DNA of 64,000 nucleotides from Rhynchosporium graminicola (taxonomy: Eukaryota > Ascomycota > Leotiomycetes > Helotiales > Ploettnerulaceae). The notes under the pieces were generated by a model, which searched no databases, was not told where the DNA came from, and saw only the letters and a list, made by a program, of their open reading frames with translations. Shown here in pieces: positions 60,959 through 64,000 of this stretch. The stretch spans positions 96,601 through 160,600 of the forward strand of contig FJUW01000058.1 in NCBI GenBank assembly GCA_900074885.1, given 5' to 3'. The translations under genes were made by a program, and so were the position numbers. Each line of letters starts with the position of its first letter. Positions within the stretch are counted from its first letter, which is position 1.

Positions 60959-61147
60959 CTCTAGAAGTACGATATGCGTACTAGAGAGTAGTAGAACTCT
61001 ATCGAGAACCTTCATAGTAACTCTAATAGAGTATACAGGGTACAGGCTATTAACAAGGTACAGGGTGTAGGTGCCAGGTACAACAAGGTATATAGGCAAG
61101 GTACTGAACCAGGTACTAAGACCATATACTGATAAGGTACAGGGTGT

Positions 61148-61223
61148 GTATGCCAGTGCAGGCAAAACTGACCAAGGTACTGGTTGTATGCTAATGCAGG
61201 CAAAACTGACCAAGGTACTGGTT
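61148..61223. repeat. Tandem repeat, two 38-bp units
   Basis: Units 61148-61185 and 61186-61223 differ at two sites, both transitions. They sit in a longer stretch (about 61030-61230) built from repeated AAGGTAC, CAGGGTGT and GCAGGCAAAACTGACC words. The minus-strand frames across it are repeat artefacts. Confidence 0.88.
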
Positions 61224-61329
61224 ACAAATCCAACACTTGATACAAATCGAGTACTAGTGCGCTTGCCGGGAGTATCGCCCGCTATAAGTAGTTAAAGTAA
61301 GCCATATTATATAAATCATTTGCCAGGTT

Positions 61330-63654
61330 TATAAATATGAAATTATTTGGACTTCTAGATATATAAGAACCTTTATCTAAGGATACTCTTTCTATATCCG
61401 CAGGAAATATTATAGTTAAGTCAGATAAAAAACACTATAGACTATTTTATAATACACTCCCAGTACTATTATAAATATTAAAAGTCTACTTAATATCGAA
61501 GCTATAAAGGAGAGACAAGCTGATAATCGTTCTATTCATAAGGTACTTAAACAGGAAGAACTGGACAGGTGCAAAGAACCTCTCCTAGAGGACAAAGGCG
61601 TTTAACGAAACGATGCTAATAATAAGTATAGAGATAATTATCCCTCTGGCCTAGCTTTTAGATTGATTATTAGTAAGACTGAAAGAACTAAGGATGAAAT
61701 AGCTGAAAATAAATCCTCTTATTAACTTATTTTTTATAGTTATTACTATAGTAAGGGTTTATATAATTACTTGTAATTTCTATATTAACTATCTATTAGA
61801 GCGTGGCCGCAGTATTAAACCCTGCTTTCTTTTAAGCGGAGGTACAGATACTAAGTTAAAGGAGAAAGAGACTAACCTAACGCTCAGTTATTTGAAGAGT
61901 CTAAGTATCTTATACTAGCTGAACTAAGACTATCTTGAAGGGATACGTGGGAATTGAGATAAGATTAGGGAATATAAAAGTCTATATATAAAAGTAAAAA
62001 TTCAATAAGTTAGAAATTCCGAGCTCTATATTATTATTAACTATAAATAGTTAAGCTAGAAGATAAGTATTTAACTAATTTAGATACTTAGTAAGCTGAA
62101 TTAAGATAGTCTAACGATAGAGAGAAGAAATAGAAAGAGTTATGACTAATTAAATAGTACTAAGTTTTATTTATCTTATAAGATCTAGAGCTAGAAGTAG
62201 CGCGGCTAATTAATCCGCTTGTACTACGGAGAGCACTAGGTTACGCGGATAGTATATAACTATCGTAAGATAGAAGAGAGATTCCTTAACTTCGGATTTA
62301 GCTTTTAGAAAGTAAGAAGTAAGATATAATTAATATTCCTAGTATTTTTAGTATAATAGAGAAAAATAGATTTTTTATAATAATAAGTTCGCCTATAAGT
62401 TATTTATAACTATAACCGTAGAGAATAGGAAAATCGAACGTTATACTGCAGTTCAAGGGAGCTTATACTAGCTGATATCGTAATATGTCGTGCGCCTATA
62501 GTATTCTAGACTATAGTACTATATATTTGCAAATTTTAGATAATCTCAGCGAGTAGAATTAAGATCGCCTAACGAAAGAAGAAGAGAAACAGAAGAAGTT
62601 ATAGGATATAATTAAATTAAATACTATTAACGTATCGCCTGCCTAAACCTCTATAATATTATTATATTAAGGCAGTAGCTAGATAGGCTAAAAAACACCT
62701 AAGTAAACTCTTATATCTACAGAAGGTTACTATTTCTAAGAAGCCTCGGGACATTAGATAGCGGACTTCTATAGGTAAATAAAAACCTAGTACTCTCGAC
62801 TATAAGAAAGTCCTCGGTAGCTTAAGGCTACTATTTTCCTTATAGATTCTTATCCTATTAAACTCGATCTAAATATACTTCTAGTATATGATCTTTATTC
62901 TAGGACTTCAAGTAAGAGCATAGCACTTGGATTTTCTCTTCGATATCTATCGTAATATCTGAAAGTCGCTTAGAGGCTGGAATTAATTAAGACTAAGTAA
63001 AGCAAGTTATTATTCCTAGTATTCAAGGTTTAGAGCTAGCTAATTAAAGAAGGGAAGCACTATAAGGTTATGGAATACTTCTCAGCTTTTACTACTATCC
63101 GAATTAAGATAATTAAGATGAATATGCAGTATTTGGAACTCTTAATATGAAGGGGCAGCTTATCCCTGTAATACGATATGGCTATCAGGCTAGGGACGAT
63201 CTTCAGCTATCTTATATAAACCTGAATATAATAATCGACTTTAGTATTATTACTTTCGAAAGACATCTTATATGCTTTAATTATTATATCGCAGCTCTTA
63301 CTAAGTATTACTATATATATATTAGATATATCGACTAGAAGATACTACTAAGCAGTTTCGTAGCTATGAAATAAACAAAAAGGGCTATAGCTACGAAGCG
63401 ACTGGGTAAGATAGAGCGGCATACTAGTCTACTTATTATTAAAGATGGATAAGTATATGCGAGAGAAGTAGAAGATATTAAAGGGGCTTGCGCCTCGTAC
63501 TAAACTAGAGATATAGTACTTATCTTCCGCTTTAATATCAACTGCGATATCTAGATGTATACTTAGGTAACTTATAGAGGAAGCAGCGGAGGAACTTGGC
63601 TAGAAGCTTAGTAGTACTTATTATATGTTATATAATCTACTATACGTATTTTTA
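61330..63654. other. AT-rich, RIP-like repeat sequence, unassigned
   Basis: High in TAG/TAA and TpA with no recognisable transposase, reverse transcriptase or integrase block on either strand. Some + strand pieces (about 62690-63240) look protein-like but could not be assigned. This stretch may hold missing 3' parts of the interrupted elements to the left. Confidence 0.4.
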
Positions 63655-64000
63655 TAATAACAGCTCACCTGAATATCATATGAGAAGAAGAATAGATAAC
63701 AGGGCCCAAGTTCATAGGTATCCCGGCAGAACTAGTATCCGACCCGGTATAATATCGGACTAGTACCGGTATATATATATAAGGTACCTTATACTCTATC
63801 TCTCTTCTTCTTCTTTCCTTATCTTTTTGTTTTCTTTATAGTAGACTATATAAGATCGCTCTTAGAATAACTACTTATTTATTCTTACTTATACACTGCT
63901 TTAAGTCTTATATCGTTATATTAAATAAAAAGATTAAGATAGCCGGAGATAGCTTACTATAATATCTTACTACTAAGTTAGTTATTCGATAACTACTTAT
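63655..64000. repeat. LTR-like repeat, copy 2, running off the right edge
   Basis: Same orientation and order of blocks as 46234-46575. TATATATATAAGG is followed by a C/T-rich leader, then AAGATAGCCGGAGATAGCTT and TTCGATAACTACTTAT at the window end. It is either the second LTR of an element about 17 kb long with nested inserts, or an independent insertion. Confidence 0.62.

Noticed and set aside
60932..61295. Overlapping frames on both strands, rich in Tyr/Pro/Val
   Set aside because: They are produced by the tandem-repeat segment, and frames on both strands reflect the repeat period rather than a protein.

Overview
The window looks like a piece of a filamentous ascomycete (Pezizomycotina) genome. 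The genes have short introns (about 50-70 nt, with GTAAGT-like donors and YAG acceptors). The proteins are typical fungal families: Utp11, a twin-CX9C Cmc1-like protein, an SNG1/DUF3533 membrane protein, a SET protein and a fungal SprT-like protein. The repeats are very AT-rich and full of TAG/TAA codons, with CpA/TpG depleted, which is the signature of repeat-induced point mutation (RIP). I cannot fix the genus from sequence alone.

Layout. 1-11.4 kb is gene-bearing: the 3' end of an unidentified gene, a SAP-domain gene with a probable frameshift, a long stretch without supported coding sequence, and an MDR-type NADPH oxidoreductase. 11.48-21.50 kb is one transposon island: a 1.3-kb Tc1/mariner element flanked by a TA duplication, split inside its left inverted repeat by an 8.7-kb Gypsy element flanked by CCCCC. 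Both are mutated beyond coding capacity. 21.5-45.1 kb is gene-bearing again: two long disordered fungal proteins, a SprT-like metalloprotease frame with an in-frame TGA, Utp11, a Cmc1-like protein, a SET protein, a four-exon alpha/beta hydrolase, a decayed fungal transcription-factor domain and a three-exon SNG1-like transporter. 45.8-64 kb is a second, larger nest of RIP-damaged elements: a DNA-transposon remnant resembling Plavaka/KDZ types, two + strand Gypsy pol remnants, a minus-strand Copia pol remnant, and a 0.34-kb repeat present near both ends of the block. A short patch at 60.73-61.3 kb has escaped most of the mutation.

The genes do not form an obvious pathway or cluster. They read as unrelated housekeeping and accessory genes separated by long intergenic stretches and two repeat islands. 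I found no RNA gene, CRISPR array or biosynthetic cluster. The items most worth a second look are the interrupted SprT-like gene, the nested mariner/Gypsy insertion with both duplications readable, the zinc knuckle whose four ligands have all become tyrosine, the 42-nt perfect palindrome at 45.57 kb, and the non-mutated patch at 60.7-61.3 kb. All functional statements rest on motif recognition by eye; no search was run.
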